Below, piece by piece: positions 46,324 through 56,231 of a stretch of DNA of 64,000 bases. Within the stretch, counting starts at the first letter, position 1, and each line of letters starts with the position of its first letter. The stretch spans positions 124,001 through 188,000 of the forward strand of contig NZ_BMFV01000001.1 of assembly GCF_014639255.1 (NCBI RefSeq), read 5' to 3'. This DNA is from Pullulanibacillus pueri (GTDB lineage Bacteria; Bacillota; Bacilli; Bacillales; Sporolactobacillaceae). The notes below the pieces were generated by a model. The model was not told the origin of the DNA and did no database searches. It was given only the letters and a program-made list of their open reading frames with translations. Made by a program: the position numbers and the translations under genes.

Positions 46324-47556
46324 ATGGAAAATTTTCACGAAAACCTAGAAAAATATGCAGAGTTAGCAGTGAAAGTGGGCATCAATATTCAAAAGGGACA
46401 GGAATTAGTGATTAATGCTCCTATTCATGCGATCTCTTTTGTTAGGATTGTAACGAAGAAAGCCTATCAAGCAGGGGCTAAGCACGTTCATTTTAGATGG
46501 AGTGATGATGCTTTAACCTTAACTCGATTTACATATGCTCCTGAAGAGGCCTTTAAGGAATATCCAGAATGGGAGGCCAAGGGATTAGAAACACTGGCTC
46601 AAAGAGGGGCAGCCTTTCTTGACTTGCGGACTCCGAATCTCGATCTATTAAATGGCATTGATCCTGAAAGAGTTGCTATGGATAACAAAACAACGTCGTC
46701 GGCATTGGAAAATTACAGGGAGTATCGCATGGCGGATAAAGTGGCCTGGTCGATTCTCGCCGTACCATCTGAGGAATGGGCACAGAAATTATTCCCGAAT
46801 CTGGAGACTGAAAAGGCTGTAGAGAAGCTGTGGGAAACGCTCTTTAAGATGACCCGTGCCGATCAAGAAGATCCTATCCAAGCTTGGAAAAACCATCAGC
46901 AAACATTAGATGAGAAATTGAATTATCTCAACGAGAAAAAGTATCAAAAACTTCATTATACCGCTCCTGGAACAGACCTTACGATTGAATTTCCTAAGGC
47001 CTATCAATGGGCTGGTGGAGCTGCAAACAATGCTGCAGGAACAAGCTTCTTTCCAAATATCCCCACTGAAGAGGTGTTTACTCTGCCTTTAAAAACAGGG
47101 GTGAATGGCACGGTGACAAGTACGAAGCCGTTAAATTATAGTGGGACATTAATCGAGAAACTTTCTTTGACGTTTGAAAACGGTAGAATTATCGATTTTA
47201 ATGCTGAAAGTGGTTATGAGAGCTTAAAACGATTAATCGAAACCGATGAAGGTTCTCACTATTTAGGTGAAGTTGCTCTTGTTCCGCATAATTCTCCCAT
47301 TTCAGAGTCGGGTCTTATCTTCTTTAACACGCTTTATGATGAAAATGCTTCCTGCCATTTAGCGATCGGGAAGGCTTATCCGAAATGTCTCGAAAATGGC
47401 GTCAACATGACGCGAGAAGAACTGGATGCCCATGGTGCAAACAAAAGCTTAACTCATGTTGACTTTATGATTGGTTCAGCTGAACTTAATATTGACGGCA
47501 TTACAGCATCTGGTACAGAAGAACCCGTGTTTAGAAACGGTCTTTGGGCTTTTTAA
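46324..47556 (+). CDS. ampS: M29 family aminopeptidase
   Basis: A 410-residue metallo-aminopeptidase of the thermophilic M29 family, the same length as B. subtilis AmpS. Opening LEKYAELAVKVGINIQKGQEL, and family marks EVFTLPLKTGVNGTVTSTKPL, LGEVALVPHNSPIS, LFFNTLYDENASCHLAIG and THVDFMIG that carry metal ligands. It trims N-terminal residues from peptides in the cytoplasm. The start was set to ATG 46324, which has TGGAGG upstream, not the 24-codon longer frame. Confidence 0.9.
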   Translation: MENFHENLEKYAELAVKVGINIQKGQELVINAPIHAISFVRIVTKKAYQAGAKHVHFRWSDDALTLTRFTYAPEEAFKEYPEWEAKGLETLAQRGAAFLDLRTPNLDLLNGIDPERVAMDNKTTSSALENYREYRMADKVAWSILAVPSEEWAQKLFPNLETEKAVEKLWETLFKMTRADQEDPIQAWKNHQQTLDEKLNYLNEKKYQKLHYTAPGTDLTIEFPKAYQWAGGAANNAAGTSFFPNIPTEEVFTLPLKTGVNGTVTSTKPLNYSGTLIEKLSLTFENGRIIDFNAESGYESLKRLIETDEGSHYLGEVALVPHNSPISESGLIFFNTLYDENASCHLAIGKAYPKCLENGVNMTREELDAHGANKSLTHVDFMIGSAELNIDGITASGTEEPVFRNGLWAF

Positions 47557-47587
47557 AACGAAGAGGCTGGGTCAAAACCAGTAAATT

Positions 47588-47632
47588 AAAGAGTGTTACC
47601 TACCAAAAAAATTGGTGGGTAACACTCTTTTT
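47588..47632 (+). terminator. Strong terminator after ampS
   Basis: AAAGAGTGTTACCTACCAA pairs with TTGGTGGGTAACACTCTTT around an A-rich loop, then TT and an AT-rich tail. Confidence 0.9.
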
Positions 47633-47669
47633 AATTAAAAAGTATAAATTCCGTTTGTCATCGGAATTG

Positions 47670-47990
47670 GCAATGTTGATTTCCACTACAGAACGCTCGC
47701 TTTCCTCATGCCCACACGACTAAGGAAAACTGCTAAGAGAATAATCCTCGAAGAAAAATCGCGTTTTTACGATTTTTTGATGTGGGTAGAGTCGGCGTTG
47801 TCACAGGACGTTTTTAGCCGATCGACCTTAGTGGCCTCAGCTAACTTGGGAATGGTTTATCTGTGTGTTCCAAAGTATTTACGATTAAAAGTCAAAGTTA
47901 CCTGTTCCTGCGTCTGCTCGTATCGCTTCGTCGTCAGCTTTCTCGGAACAACTCGACGTTTACTCGTGAAGTCACGCTGGTTGCTGTTCC
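47670..47990. repeat. Dispersed repeat family R1, second long copy
   Basis: It aligns with 10490-10890 through CCACTACAG..CGCTCGCTTTCCTC, TACGATTTTTTGATGTGGGT, CCTTAGTGGCCTCAGCTAAC, CCTGTTCCTGCGTCTGCTCG and CTCGGAACAACTC. It lacks an internal block of copy 1 and its GGAGTCTCGC end, being cut by the IS3-like fragment. The 111-codon frame through it is not a gene. Confidence 0.75.
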
Positions 47991-48136
47991 TAAAGCTTCC
48001 CCAATACTTATACATGAACTTTTCCCTTGAAGATAGTCGTTAACAGCACTTAATTTTTGTTCCAATGTAAATTTAGCCATAAGAAAACTGCACCTCCAAT
48101 TGTTAGATGGTGTCTAACAATTGGGGTGCAGTTCAT
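47991..48136 (-). mobile_element. IS3-family (IS150-like) left-end remnant
   Basis: On the minus strand a terminal repeat region (TGAACTGCACCCCAATTGTT, 48136-48117) is followed by an ATG at 48080 starting MAKFTLEQKLSAVNDYLQGK and SSCISIGEALG, the N-terminus of an IS3-group OrfA. The frame then runs into R1 sequence and stops. GTTAGA/TCTAAC arms form a hairpin at the tip. No other IS part remains. The stretch 48137-48204 carries nothing else recognised. Confidence 0.65.
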
Positions 48137-48204
48137 TTACGCCCGGTTTTTCTTATTTATTCGGGCTAGTTATGCCCCAGCCTCTCAATTCAATTATGGA
48201 TGCG

Positions 48205-49263
48205 TCATCCGCTGACGACTGCTGAGCGCTCATGAAAGTCGTTTAGACTTCGATATTTTTGAGAGATCGAAGACGCAGAAGCGCCATATTTTTTACTCAA
48301 TGCAGATTGGGTGGTGGCATATTGGCTGGATAGATTGGCGGCCAAATATTCCAAGGCTGCTGCATAAAGTTCTGGTTTTTTCACTTGAGGAAATTCCTCT
48401 TTTACATAATGGTGCCACAGCTTGGCGACTATATCCAAGGTTTTAGGTTCTAAGGCCAAGTCGTGTTTTTCTATGAATAGAGCGTACACTTGTTTTTGCT
48501 CCTCTGTCATTGCTCCGATCGCAACACTTTTTTCTTCAAGAGGTGAAGCCTCGCGATCATTTTTCGTTGCGAGCATGAGTAAGAGAGTAGGAAAAGCGTT
48601 TTTAAATGCAATGGCCTTTTCTTGCTCTGTACCATTTGGGAAGTGAGCGGCTCTAACGGCGTCTAATTCAGCTTGAGTATATTCCTGAAGCTCGAAGTAC
48701 CCGCCAAAGAACTCATACCTTTGACCGATAGCGACTAATTGCCCAATAAGTAGGCTGGAGGGTTCAGGAAGACTATCCGGTAAAAATGTAGTGTAGGTTG
48801 TCCCTGTCCATGCATCCTCAACAACCATGTTTTCTTCTTCAGTTGAAATGTTTAGGACTCTATAAGTAGAAAAGCTTGTCTCTTTCCAACCTTGCACCAT
48901 TTTTTGAGCAGAAGTCCGTTTTTGTTTCTCCAAATAGAGTTCAAGATAGTGATCAAAAATGGTTTCCTTTGTTTCTGTTTGAAGAGGTTGATTAAATATT
49001 TCCCAAAGGATAAGAAAGAAACTATGATTTTTTATAAACGTGTCATCTACTTCCGCGTCGGTAAAGAAATCTCTTAACGGGGCGGAAAGCTCATTTTCAT
49101 AGTTTTTTCTTGCATAATTAAAGAGATCTTGTAACACCCGCTCATACTCTTTAAAAAGAATTCTCTCCTGTCCTTTCTCAAGCGTTTCAACCTTGTTCAT
49201 ACAACATTTTTTATACTTTTTTCCACTGCCACAAGGGCAAGGATCATTGCGTCCGATGTTCAC
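48205..49263 (-). CDS. SEC-C zinc motif protein
   Basis: A 352-residue protein starting with a SEC-C metal-binding motif (NIGRNDPCPCGSGKKYKKCC) as found at the end of SecA and in YecA-type proteins. The rest is an alpha/beta region with an embedded SH3-like stretch (VVEDAWTGTTYTTFLPD) and a helical C-terminal domain. Function unknown. The longest frame starts at 49401, but GTG 49263 directly precedes the motif and has AAGGAG upstream. The gene is divergent from recQ. Confidence 0.82.
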   Translation of the reverse strand: MNIGRNDPCPCGSGKKYKKCCMNKVETLEKGQERILFKEYERVLQDLFNYARKNYENELSAPLRDFFTDAEVDDTFIKNHSFFLILWEIFNQPLQTETKETIFDHYLELYLEKQKRTSAQKMVQGWKETSFSTYRVLNISTEEENMVVEDAWTGTTYTTFLPDSLPEPSSLLIGQLVAIGQRYEFFGGYFELQEYTQAELDAVRAAHFPNGTEQEKAIAFKNAFPTLLLMLATKNDREASPLEEKSVAIGAMTEEQKQVYALFIEKHDLALEPKTLDIVAKLWHHYVKEEFPQVKKPELYAAALEYLAANLSSQYATTQSALSKKYGASASSISQKYRSLNDFHERSAVVSG

Positions 49264-49382
49264 TTTACGTCCGCTCCTTTCTAGCAATGTTATAATAACA
49301 CTAAATGCACCTTGGATTCTAGGATTTTGTAAGGAAGAGTATCGTATAGATTCCAATGTTGGAAAATACAGGAGGGTAAAGG

Positions 49383-51506
49383 TTGGAACAAGCGACAACA
49401 CTATTAAAGAAAATCTTTGGGTATGATAGCTTTCGAGAAGGGCAAAAGGACATTATTAGCCGCGTGCTTGATCGGCAGGATACGGTGGGAATTATGCCAA
49501 CAGGCGGTGGAAAGTCTTTGTGCTATCAAATTCCTGCGCTACTCTTTGACGGCCTCACATTCATCATTTCACCACTTATTTCTTTAATGAAGGATCAAGT
49601 CGACGCTCTCAGGAACGAGGGGGTTTCCGCGACTTTTATCAATAGTTCACTTTCACAAGAAGAAGTGAGACAGCGATTAAAAATGGCTGAAGAGGGTCAT
49701 TATAAAATGATTTATGTAGCGCCAGAGCGTTTTGAATCGACCAGTTTTATTGATTGGCTGAAAACACTTCCGATTGAGTTAATGGCTATCGATGAGGCTC
49801 ACTGTATTTCTCAGTGGGGCCATGATTTTAGACCGAGTTATCGGTTGATTAAGCAGATGCTCACACAATTGGTGCATAAACCTGTAATACTTGCCCTTAC
49901 TGCAACAGCAACCCCACAAGTCACCGCTGATATTTGTCAATTGTTAGAAATTGATAGACATCATGTGGTTCAAACGGGATTTGCCCGTGACAATCTTTTC
50001 TTTCAAGTCGTTAAAGGACAAGATCAGCGAAGATTCATAAGAGAATATGTTATGAAGAATCAAGCACAATCAGGGATTATCTATGCAGCGACAAGAAAAA
50101 GAGTAGAGCAGCTTCATAGCTTTCTAAAAGACGAGGGAGTTCAGGTCGGAAAATACCACGCAGGACTGTCGGAAGAAGAACGGGCGCAACAACAGGAGGT
50201 CTTTCTTTATGATAACTTGAATGTCATGGTCGCAACCAATGCTTTTGGTATGGGAATCGATAAGTCCAATGTCCGTTATGTCATTCACTACAATATGCCT
50301 AAAAATATTGAAGCTTACTATCAAGAAGCAGGGCGTGCAGGTCGTGATGGACAAGCCAGTGAGTGTATTTTGTTGTACTCGCCTCAAGATGTCCAGATTC
50401 AAAAGTTTTTTATCGATCAATCTGATATGGAGCCTCTCTATAAACAAAGAGAGTATGAGAAGCTCCAGCAAATGATGGGCTATTGCCATACGGAAATGTG
50501 CTTGCAGACTTATATTCTCGATTATTTTGGAGATCATCAGCACTCTCAATGTGGGCATTGTGGTAACTGTTTAGATGAACGGGAAAACGTCGATATTACT
50601 AAGGAAGCCCAAATGATTCTTTCCTGTGTTAAGCGAATGAATCAGCGCTTTGGCAAGTCACTAGTTGCTCAAGTTTTAACAGGGTCAAGCAGTCAAAAGA
50701 TAAAACAGTTTCGCTTTAATACACTGTCTACTTATGGCCTTATGGCGGATTATAGCCAAAAACAGGTTGGTGAGTTCATTGACTATCTCACAGCTGAAGG
50801 CTATCTTCGCGCGACTACCGGGAGCTACCCAGTATTAACTTTGACTGAACAAGGTGTAGATGTGATATTAGGACAGATAAAGGTGACAAAAAAAGAGGCC
50901 TTACGCGTTAAGCAAATCATTGTTGATAATGCGCTATTTGACCAGCTTCGCGAGCTTCGTAAACAGCTGTCGGATACTGAGCAAGTTCCCCCTTATATGA
51001 TTTTCTCTGATGCGACACTTAGAGAAATGAGTGAAAAACTTCCGCAAACCGAGAGCGAATTTTTACACATAAAAGGTGTAGGTGAACAAAAATCGGCCCG
51101 TTACGGGGAGGCTTTCTTAACTTTAATTTATAAATATTGTGAAGAAAATGATGGAGAACATCGTCAGAAAGTGAAGGTTCAGGAAGTGTTGGGTTCTCCA
51201 CACTCTAAGAAAAGGGAAAAATCTTATCGTTTAACCTATGAATATTACCAAAAGGGGCATGCTTTAGAGGAAATTGCGACTCTGCGAGGCCTCTCGCTGC
51301 TCACTGTTCAAAAACATCTTATTGAGGCAGGACAAAAGGGCTATGATATTGATTGGAACCAGTACATCGATCCTACATATATCCCACAACTTGCTGAAGC
51401 AGTTGAAAGACTCGGTACGGAGAAGTTAAAACCTTTAAAGGAAGCATTGCCTGAAGATATTGATTATTTTACGATTCAAGCTTATTTACAAGCGATGAAC
51501 AACTAA
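49383..51506 (+). CDS. recQ: ATP-dependent DNA helicase RecQ
   Basis: A 707-residue superfamily 2 helicase for recombination and repair. Walker A TGGGKS at 40-45, DEAH box with HCISQWGHDFRPSYR, the ATNAFGMGIDKSNVRYVIHY motif, the QEAGRAGRDG motif, zinc-binding cysteines CGHCGNC near 390, winged helix, an HRDC domain at about 515-590 and a C-terminal HTH_40-like domain at about 615-700. TTG start behind GGAGGG. The full-length form carries all domains of the E. coli type plus the helix-turn-helix tail. Confidence 0.93.
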   Translation: MEQATTLLKKIFGYDSFREGQKDIISRVLDRQDTVGIMPTGGGKSLCYQIPALLFDGLTFIISPLISLMKDQVDALRNEGVSATFINSSLSQEEVRQRLKMAEEGHYKMIYVAPERFESTSFIDWLKTLPIELMAIDEAHCISQWGHDFRPSYRLIKQMLTQLVHKPVILALTATATPQVTADICQLLEIDRHHVVQTGFARDNLFFQVVKGQDQRRFIREYVMKNQAQSGIIYAATRKRVEQLHSFLKDEGVQVGKYHAGLSEEERAQQQEVFLYDNLNVMVATNAFGMGIDKSNVRYVIHYNMPKNIEAYYQEAGRAGRDGQASECILLYSPQDVQIQKFFIDQSDMEPLYKQREYEKLQQMMGYCHTEMCLQTYILDYFGDHQHSQCGHCGNCLDERENVDITKEAQMILSCVKRMNQRFGKSLVAQVLTGSSSQKIKQFRFNTLSTYGLMADYSQKQVGEFIDYLTAEGYLRATTGSYPVLTLTEQGVDVILGQIKVTKKEALRVKQIIVDNALFDQLRELRKQLSDTEQVPPYMIFSDATLREMSEKLPQTESEFLHIKGVGEQKSARYGEAFLTLIYKYCEENDGEHRQKVKVQEVLGSPHSKKREKSYRLTYEYYQKGHALEEIATLRGLSLLTVQKHLIEAGQKGYDIDWNQYIDPTYIPQLAEAVERLGTEKLKPLKEALPEDIDYFTIQAYLQAMNN

Positions 51507-51581
51507 CAGGTGTATAATGATGCAATGTGTTGGATAGGTAAGTCATCAAAGATGTTAAAACAGATTGGAGTAAGAATCAAA

Positions 51582-52121
51582 ATGGATCAAGTAAAAACAG
51601 TAAGTCAATCACGAATATTTAAATCAAGTCATGTTCTTCCCCCTGATACTAATAATCATGGGACATTATTTGGTGGAAAACTGATGGCCTATATTGATGA
51701 TGTTGCTGCCTTATGTGCGCGTAAACATTCGCGTTGTAATGCCGTCACTGCATCAACGGACTCTATTGATTTTATAAAACCCGTGAAAGTGGATAATGAA
51801 GTCTGTTTAGAAGCGTTTGTAACATGGACGCACAAGACTTCAATGGAGATTTTTGTAAGGGTGCTAGCAGAAGACCTATTTAGTGGCGAAAGGATTGTTT
51901 GTGCGACATCCTTTTTAACCTTTGTTGCCATAGGAGACGATGGTCGTCCCACAGAAGTTCCGAAAATTATTCCACAAACTGAAGTTGAGAAATTTTTACA
52001 CCAAACAGCGCCAGACCGTGCAAAAGTTCGTAAACAACGAAGAGTACAAAGTAAGAATTTGATTGAAAAGATTGGTTCAACATTATTATGGGAAGAAGAC
52101 GTCAAAAGTAGTGAGCTCTAA
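51582..52121 (+). CDS. Acyl-CoA thioesterase, hotdog (YkhA/YciA type)
   Basis: A 179-residue hotdog thioesterase. SSHVLPPDTNNHGTLFGGKLMAYIDDVAA carries the conserved Asn/His/Gly loop and the catalytic Asp of the BFIT/YciA group. It hydrolyses acyl-CoAs. The Lys/Arg-rich tail (RAKVRKQRRVQSKN) is slightly longer than in YkhA. Start ATG 51582 was preferred over the upstream frame that begins 4 bp after recQ. Confidence 0.85.
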   Translation: MDQVKTVSQSRIFKSSHVLPPDTNNHGTLFGGKLMAYIDDVAALCARKHSRCNAVTASTDSIDFIKPVKVDNEVCLEAFVTWTHKTSMEIFVRVLAEDLFSGERIVCATSFLTFVAIGDDGRPTEVPKIIPQTEVEKFLHQTAPDRAKVRKQRRVQSKNLIEKIGSTLLWEEDVKSSEL

Positions 52122-52246
52122 AATTTATAGGCTTTATGTGGATTAATGGATATTTTTTGCTTGTTAAAAATAAGACATATTTGTGATAAGATGCTAGCTT
52201 TTTAAGGTTGATAAAGGGAGAGCTTATTTATGTCTGGAGGAGCATC

Positions 52247-52702
52247 ATGGACGCCATTTACCAATGTCTTGTTGTCATTCACATATTTTCTGCTGTTTTG
52301 GGATTAGGTCCAGGCTTTGTCTTCTTTTATATTAAAAGGTCAGCGCACACTATAACGGAGCTTAGACATTCCTATTTCATTACCCAACGCCTTCACCGCG
52401 TGGTCATGGTCGGTGGGTTTTCACTACTGATCACCGGAATACTCATGGGAGCTTTAAACCCAGTCTTGTTTCAACAAGGATGGTACTTAGCGTGTCTTAT
52501 TTTATTTTTATTAGGACTCGCTATGGGTCCTAGCATATTAGCTCCTCGAACTAAGAGAATGAAATATATATTAACCACTTGTAAAAGCGAGGAAATTCCA
52601 GAAGAGTATAAAGCGTTGGCGCAACAATTATTACGATTTGAATTATTATTGAATGCACTTTTTCTTATCATCCTTGCCTTAATGATCTTAAAGCCTTTTT
52701 AA
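52247..52702 (+). CDS. DUF2269-like membrane protein
   Basis: A 151-residue protein with four TM helices. VIHIFSAVLGLGPGFVFFYI at the start, a THRLHR-like RLHRVVMVGGFSLLITGI helix, and two more helices. The LHxFSAxLGxGP opening fits DUF2269, whose role is unknown. Start ATG 52247 has GGAGG six bases upstream. Confidence 0.75.
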   Translation: MDAIYQCLVVIHIFSAVLGLGPGFVFFYIKRSAHTITELRHSYFITQRLHRVVMVGGFSLLITGILMGALNPVLFQQGWYLACLILFLLGLAMGPSILAPRTKRMKYILTTCKSEEIPEEYKALAQQLLRFELLLNALFLIILALMILKPF

Positions 52703-53020
52703 TCTATGAATAAGCGTTCGCCAGCAGCAAAAGGTGAGCAAAGGGAGAGGACACTGAAAAACTCTCTTTAAAAAGGGCTATATTCATGTGCTTTATCGCT
52801 CAGAATGGCGTGAGTGGTTGCTTTCCGCTCCTATCAAAGATGTGTGTATTCCCATTCAAATGGATAAAGAAACATGCAGAAATTCTCCTGTTGATCCGGA
52901 GCGTTTCTGCATGTTTTATAGTTAGGATGAAGGCCACTCAGTGAAGGGGGATTATGATGACTTTCAAACAACAATCATAAAGCGAATTTTCCCTATATAA
53001 GAGGCGGCGGCTTTATATAA
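52703..53020. other. Gap with terminator before the S9 peptidase pseudogene
   Basis: It contains a hairpin at 52871-52918 (ACATGCAGAAA/TTTCTGCATGT with an inner CTCC/GGAG pair, then a T-rich tail) that fits the terminator of the DUF2269-like gene. A 48-codon open frame across 52770-52920 has no start codon with an RBS and was not called. Confidence 0.6.
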
Positions 53021-54821
53021 TCAATGCCCCTTATGTTTTTCAAAAAATTCAAGTACGCGTGAATAAGCTTCGATTTCATTAGACTTTTTGGAGAAGCCAT
53101 GACCCTCATCTTCGAAAATGAGATATTCGACTTCAGTCCCTTGTTCTTTCAGGGCAGCGACAATTTGATCGGATTCTGCTTTAACGACACGTGGATCATT
53201 GGCGCCTTGAATAACAAGCATTGGTTTAGTCATTGTTTTTAAATAGGTCATGGGGGAATCCTTTTCTAACCTTTCTCGATCTTTTACGGGGTCGCCTAAC
53301 CAGCGCTCCATAATAGGTTTCCAATGCTCAGGAACGGAGTCGATGAAAGAAAAAAGGTTGCTCGGTCCAAAGATGTCAACGCAGGCACGGAAATACTCAG
53401 GATGACGCCCGGCGAGAAGGAGTGTCATATAGCCAGCCGCCATAGCTTCCGCCAAAGAGGAACAATTTATCGCGGTTAGTTATCCCTTGTTCAAATAACC
53501 ATTCAATGCCAGCGACGCAATCTAAACGCGGACCTTCCCCCCAATCGCCTTCAACAAGTTTGGTAAAACTCGAACCATAGCCGGTGCTTCCACGGAAATT
53601 GGGTGCAAATAGATTGTACCCTTGTCCCAAAAGAAACTGAAACGCCCCTCTAAAAGATTTCCTTTCGGCAGCTTGAGGACCACCATGAGGCCAAAAAATA
53701 GTGTATCCATTGGCCACGTCAGCGTTCGCTCGAAATAAGAGGGCTTCAATAGATGTATTATCATAGGAAGGATAAGTCACAACGTCAGGGTCAACTAATT
53801 GGTCTTGTGAGAGACCAGGTACACGATTATTAGTTAAGGCTGTCCATCCTCTATTGTCTCCTCTAGTATAAAGATTGAAAGACTGTGTTGCACTTCTTCC
53901 TAGGACGTAAAGGTTTCCGCTTTGGGCCACAAGAAGTTGTTGAACGGTTTCTATAGGTAAAGCGATCTTTTCATAGGTGTCTTCTTTTAAAGAATAAGCA
54001 AATAAGGCATCACAAACGCCCTTTTCAGTCACAATGTAAGCCGTTTCGGTTTCTTTATGCCATTTTAATGAGCGCATATCTTCCTTTGCGAGTTTCAGAA
54101 GTGGTGTAAAGGCTTGATTTTCAATATCAAAGCGGGCGAGATAAGAAAATTCTTCACCAAAATTAGTAAGGAAAAGGAGGGTGTTATCGTCTACAAACGT
54201 TAAATCAAAGACGGTGTGGGCCACGTTTTCATCGGGTGTTACGCTAATAAACGCATCGCCTGCTTGGACATAGCCTAGGATATAAGTATTGGCAAACATC
54301 TTTAAATAAGCAAACGCTTTTTCAGTTGGACTGATACTTTCTAAATAGGTAGGCGCCTCTTCACCTTTCAATAAAAGCTTGTCTTCTCGTGTGTCAATAT
54401 GGTAGAGGCGAGTATCAAAATAATGTGGGTTGTCTTTACTGGAGTTGTAATAGAGACGGTTACCATCCTTAGAAAGCGCTGCAAAAAAATATTTTTCCTG
54501 TTTTTCACCTGTTATTAAAGGGAGGGGGACGCCGCCTTCAGGTCTTAAAGCATAGATTTGAAAATTCTCATCTCCATCATTGTCAAATGCGGTAAGTAAA
54601 AAACGACCTTCGGGATCCATCTTTACAAACTGACTCTCTCGATCGTTAAAGGTTAACGGATAGGGAGAAAGCTGAGGTAGGTCCATGGCCCAAAGGTTAA
54701 ATTTCCCGTTAATATTACTGCTAAATACAAGCTGAGTTTCTTTTTCATTCACCGTAAAATGTGAGATAGTGTATGTCCTCAAAAATTGTTCAAGATCAGG
54801 TTTCGGAAACACAATACCCAT
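53021..54821 (-). pseudogene. S9 family peptidase (acylaminoacyl-peptidase type), frameshifted
   Basis: An S9 serine peptidase of about 600 residues split into two frames. The first (start ATG 54821, RBS AGGAGG) holds the beta-propeller (about 1-330) and the alpha/beta hydrolase start up to the nucleophile elbow FGGSYGG; after a GGCTGGCT duplication (plus-strand 53431-53438) it reads off frame and stops at 53397. The other frame continues with YMTLLLAGRHPEYFRACVDI, the Asp in LVIQGANDPRV and His in DEGHGFSKKSNEIE, ending at 53021. Removing four bases restores one reading frame across GGSYGGYMT. Either an inactivated gene or an assembly error. Confidence 0.88.
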
Positions 54822-55033
54822 CAAAAAACCTCCTTTAGTCTATCCTTTTATCTCTATAATTCTTGATAGTGGCGAGAGATACCTCTAATAATTTAAAATA
54901 AATCCCTATGGACAGGATTTCAAAGCAGAAATTTTTTACACGGCTGAAATTGCATCATGTGTTGCTATGGATATAGATTGCAACTTAAATCTGCTAATTT
55001 TTCACTTGCGCGCTCCTGATTAATATAGTACTA
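54822..55033. other. Promoter region of the S9 peptidase gene
   Basis: The 212 bp to the left edge of an R1 repeat copy are AT-rich. No gene or repeat was recognised; the minus-strand promoter is expected here. Confidence 0.4.
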
Positions 55034-55205
55034 AACACCCGCTTTGGCAGAATACTCCGCTTTCCGTGGGCACGGCTTCTGCCCCCTCACGGACACCCCA
55101 CCCAACCGGTGTCCCCGAAAAAACGCTTTCTATTTTTTGGGGTGGTCTAAGGGTCTTCAGACACGTGCTATTCCTACTTTGAGTCTCCGTATTCTGCCTA
55201 CGCTA
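55034..55205. repeat. Dispersed repeat family R1, short variant
   Basis: It has CCGCTTTCCGTGGGCACGGC, then CTTCTGCCCCCTCACGGAC, GGTCTAAGGGTCTTCAGACA, CGTGCTATTCCTAC and TTTGAGTCTCCG. This recalls the R1 layout (CTCGCTTTCC.. early, then CTTCAG..CGTGCTATTCC and AGTCTCGC late) as I remember it from other Bacillales. Alignment with the other copies is partial. Confidence 0.5.
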
Positions 55206-55251
55206 GGTAAGAATATTCGCTAGGTGATGGATAGCAATATATATTAAATTC

Positions 55252-55284
55252 CTAAAAAAAGAAAGCCCCTTGATTGGGACTTCC
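55252..55284 (-). terminator. Terminator of the peroxiredoxin gene
   Basis: On the minus strand GAAGTCCC pairs with GGGGCTTTC around a short loop, followed by TTTTTTT. Confidence 0.7.
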
Positions 55285-55300
55285 CTTGTGATTCAAGTGT

Positions 55301-55954
55301 TTATTTTTTATAGCGTAGATACCAAGCTTTATAGTCTAATCCTTTAGCGGTTGATTCTTCTTCGCCCTCAATGGAATTTGCGTTAAGACTTGGAGGTACA
55401 ATAACAGGGTCACCCGGTTTCCAATCAGCTGGTGTTGTGTGACCAGACGCGTCAGTGGTTTGTAAGGAGTCAACCACACGGAGTATTTCAGGAATGCTAC
55501 GCCCAGCACTTGCAGGGTAATAAATCATAGCACGAAGAATGCCTTTGTCATCAATAATGAAGACGGAACGCACGGTTGCTGTGGCTGAATATCCTGGATG
55601 AAGCATACCATAGGCTCTTGAAACCTTCGTATCAAGGTCAGCAATGACTGGGAATTTGACCTTGGTATCAAAGATCTTTTCAATATCACGAATCCACGCA
55701 AGGTGAGAAGGGACACTGTCTACTGACAAGCCAATAAGTTGCACATTGCGTTTTTCAAACTCAGAAGCGGCTGTTGCAAAACTACCAAATTCAGTTGTGC
55801 AAACAGGTGTGAAATCAGAAGGGTGTGAGAAAAGAACCACGTATTGCCCTCTATAATCACTCAATTTAAGGGGACCTTGAGTTGTTTGTGCTTCAAAATC
55901 TGGAGCCGGCTCGTTTAAAAGCGGTAAGGATACTTTTACTTCTGTTTCTGCCAT
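55301..55954 (-). CDS. 1-Cys peroxiredoxin (Prx6 type)
   Basis: A 217-residue thiol peroxidase. The peroxidatic Cys52 lies in FTPVCTTE, and it is the only cysteine in the protein, so it works by a 1-Cys mechanism with an external reductant. The C-terminal dimer extension (DPVIVPPSLNANS, LDYKAWYLRYKK) is as in archaeal and Prx6 types. Start ATG 55954 has GGAGGTG upstream. A monocistronic unit. Confidence 0.92.
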   Translation of the reverse strand: MAETEVKVSLPLLNEPAPDFEAQTTQGPLKLSDYRGQYVVLFSHPSDFTPVCTTEFGSFATAASEFEKRNVQLIGLSVDSVPSHLAWIRDIEKIFDTKVKFPVIADLDTKVSRAYGMLHPGYSATATVRSVFIIDDKGILRAMIYYPASAGRSIPEILRVVDSLQTTDASGHTTPADWKPGDPVIVPPSLNANSIEGEEESTAKGLDYKAWYLRYKK

Positions 55955-56193
55955 GATTGGCACCTCCAAAAAAATAATATACTATTCCTATAGAAAGACT
56001 AGGAATTTATGTAATAAGAACTTATCTGTATTATGCAACAAAACGTATGATTTTTCAATCGATTTACTATTATTTTTTTATTAAAATGACAAAACCTTGA
56101 AGATCAAGGGCATTCAATGCTAGATTTATAGGTCAAAGTGATGATTCAAGTCGGTGTTTTAAGAGGTGTTTCTTCTTACATTCTTTGAGTTTT

Positions 56194-56226
56194 AAAAAAA
56201 CAGCCCACGACGGAGCTGTTTTTTCA
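56194..56226. terminator. Bidirectional intrinsic terminator
   Basis: AAAAACAGC and GCTGTTTTTT flank a short CCCACGACGGA loop. It lies in the 355-bp space between the S1C protease stop and the peroxiredoxin start. The remainder of that space (55955-56193) holds no gene. Confidence 0.7.
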
Positions 56227-56231
56227 TATCG

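Noticed and set aside
47708-48043. 111-codon plus-strand frame
   Set aside because: It lies within an R1 copy and crosses the junction with the IS3-like fragment on the opposite strand.
52770-52923. 48-codon open stretch with protein-like translation
   Set aside because: There is no start codon with a ribosome-binding site, and its end coincides with a terminator hairpin.
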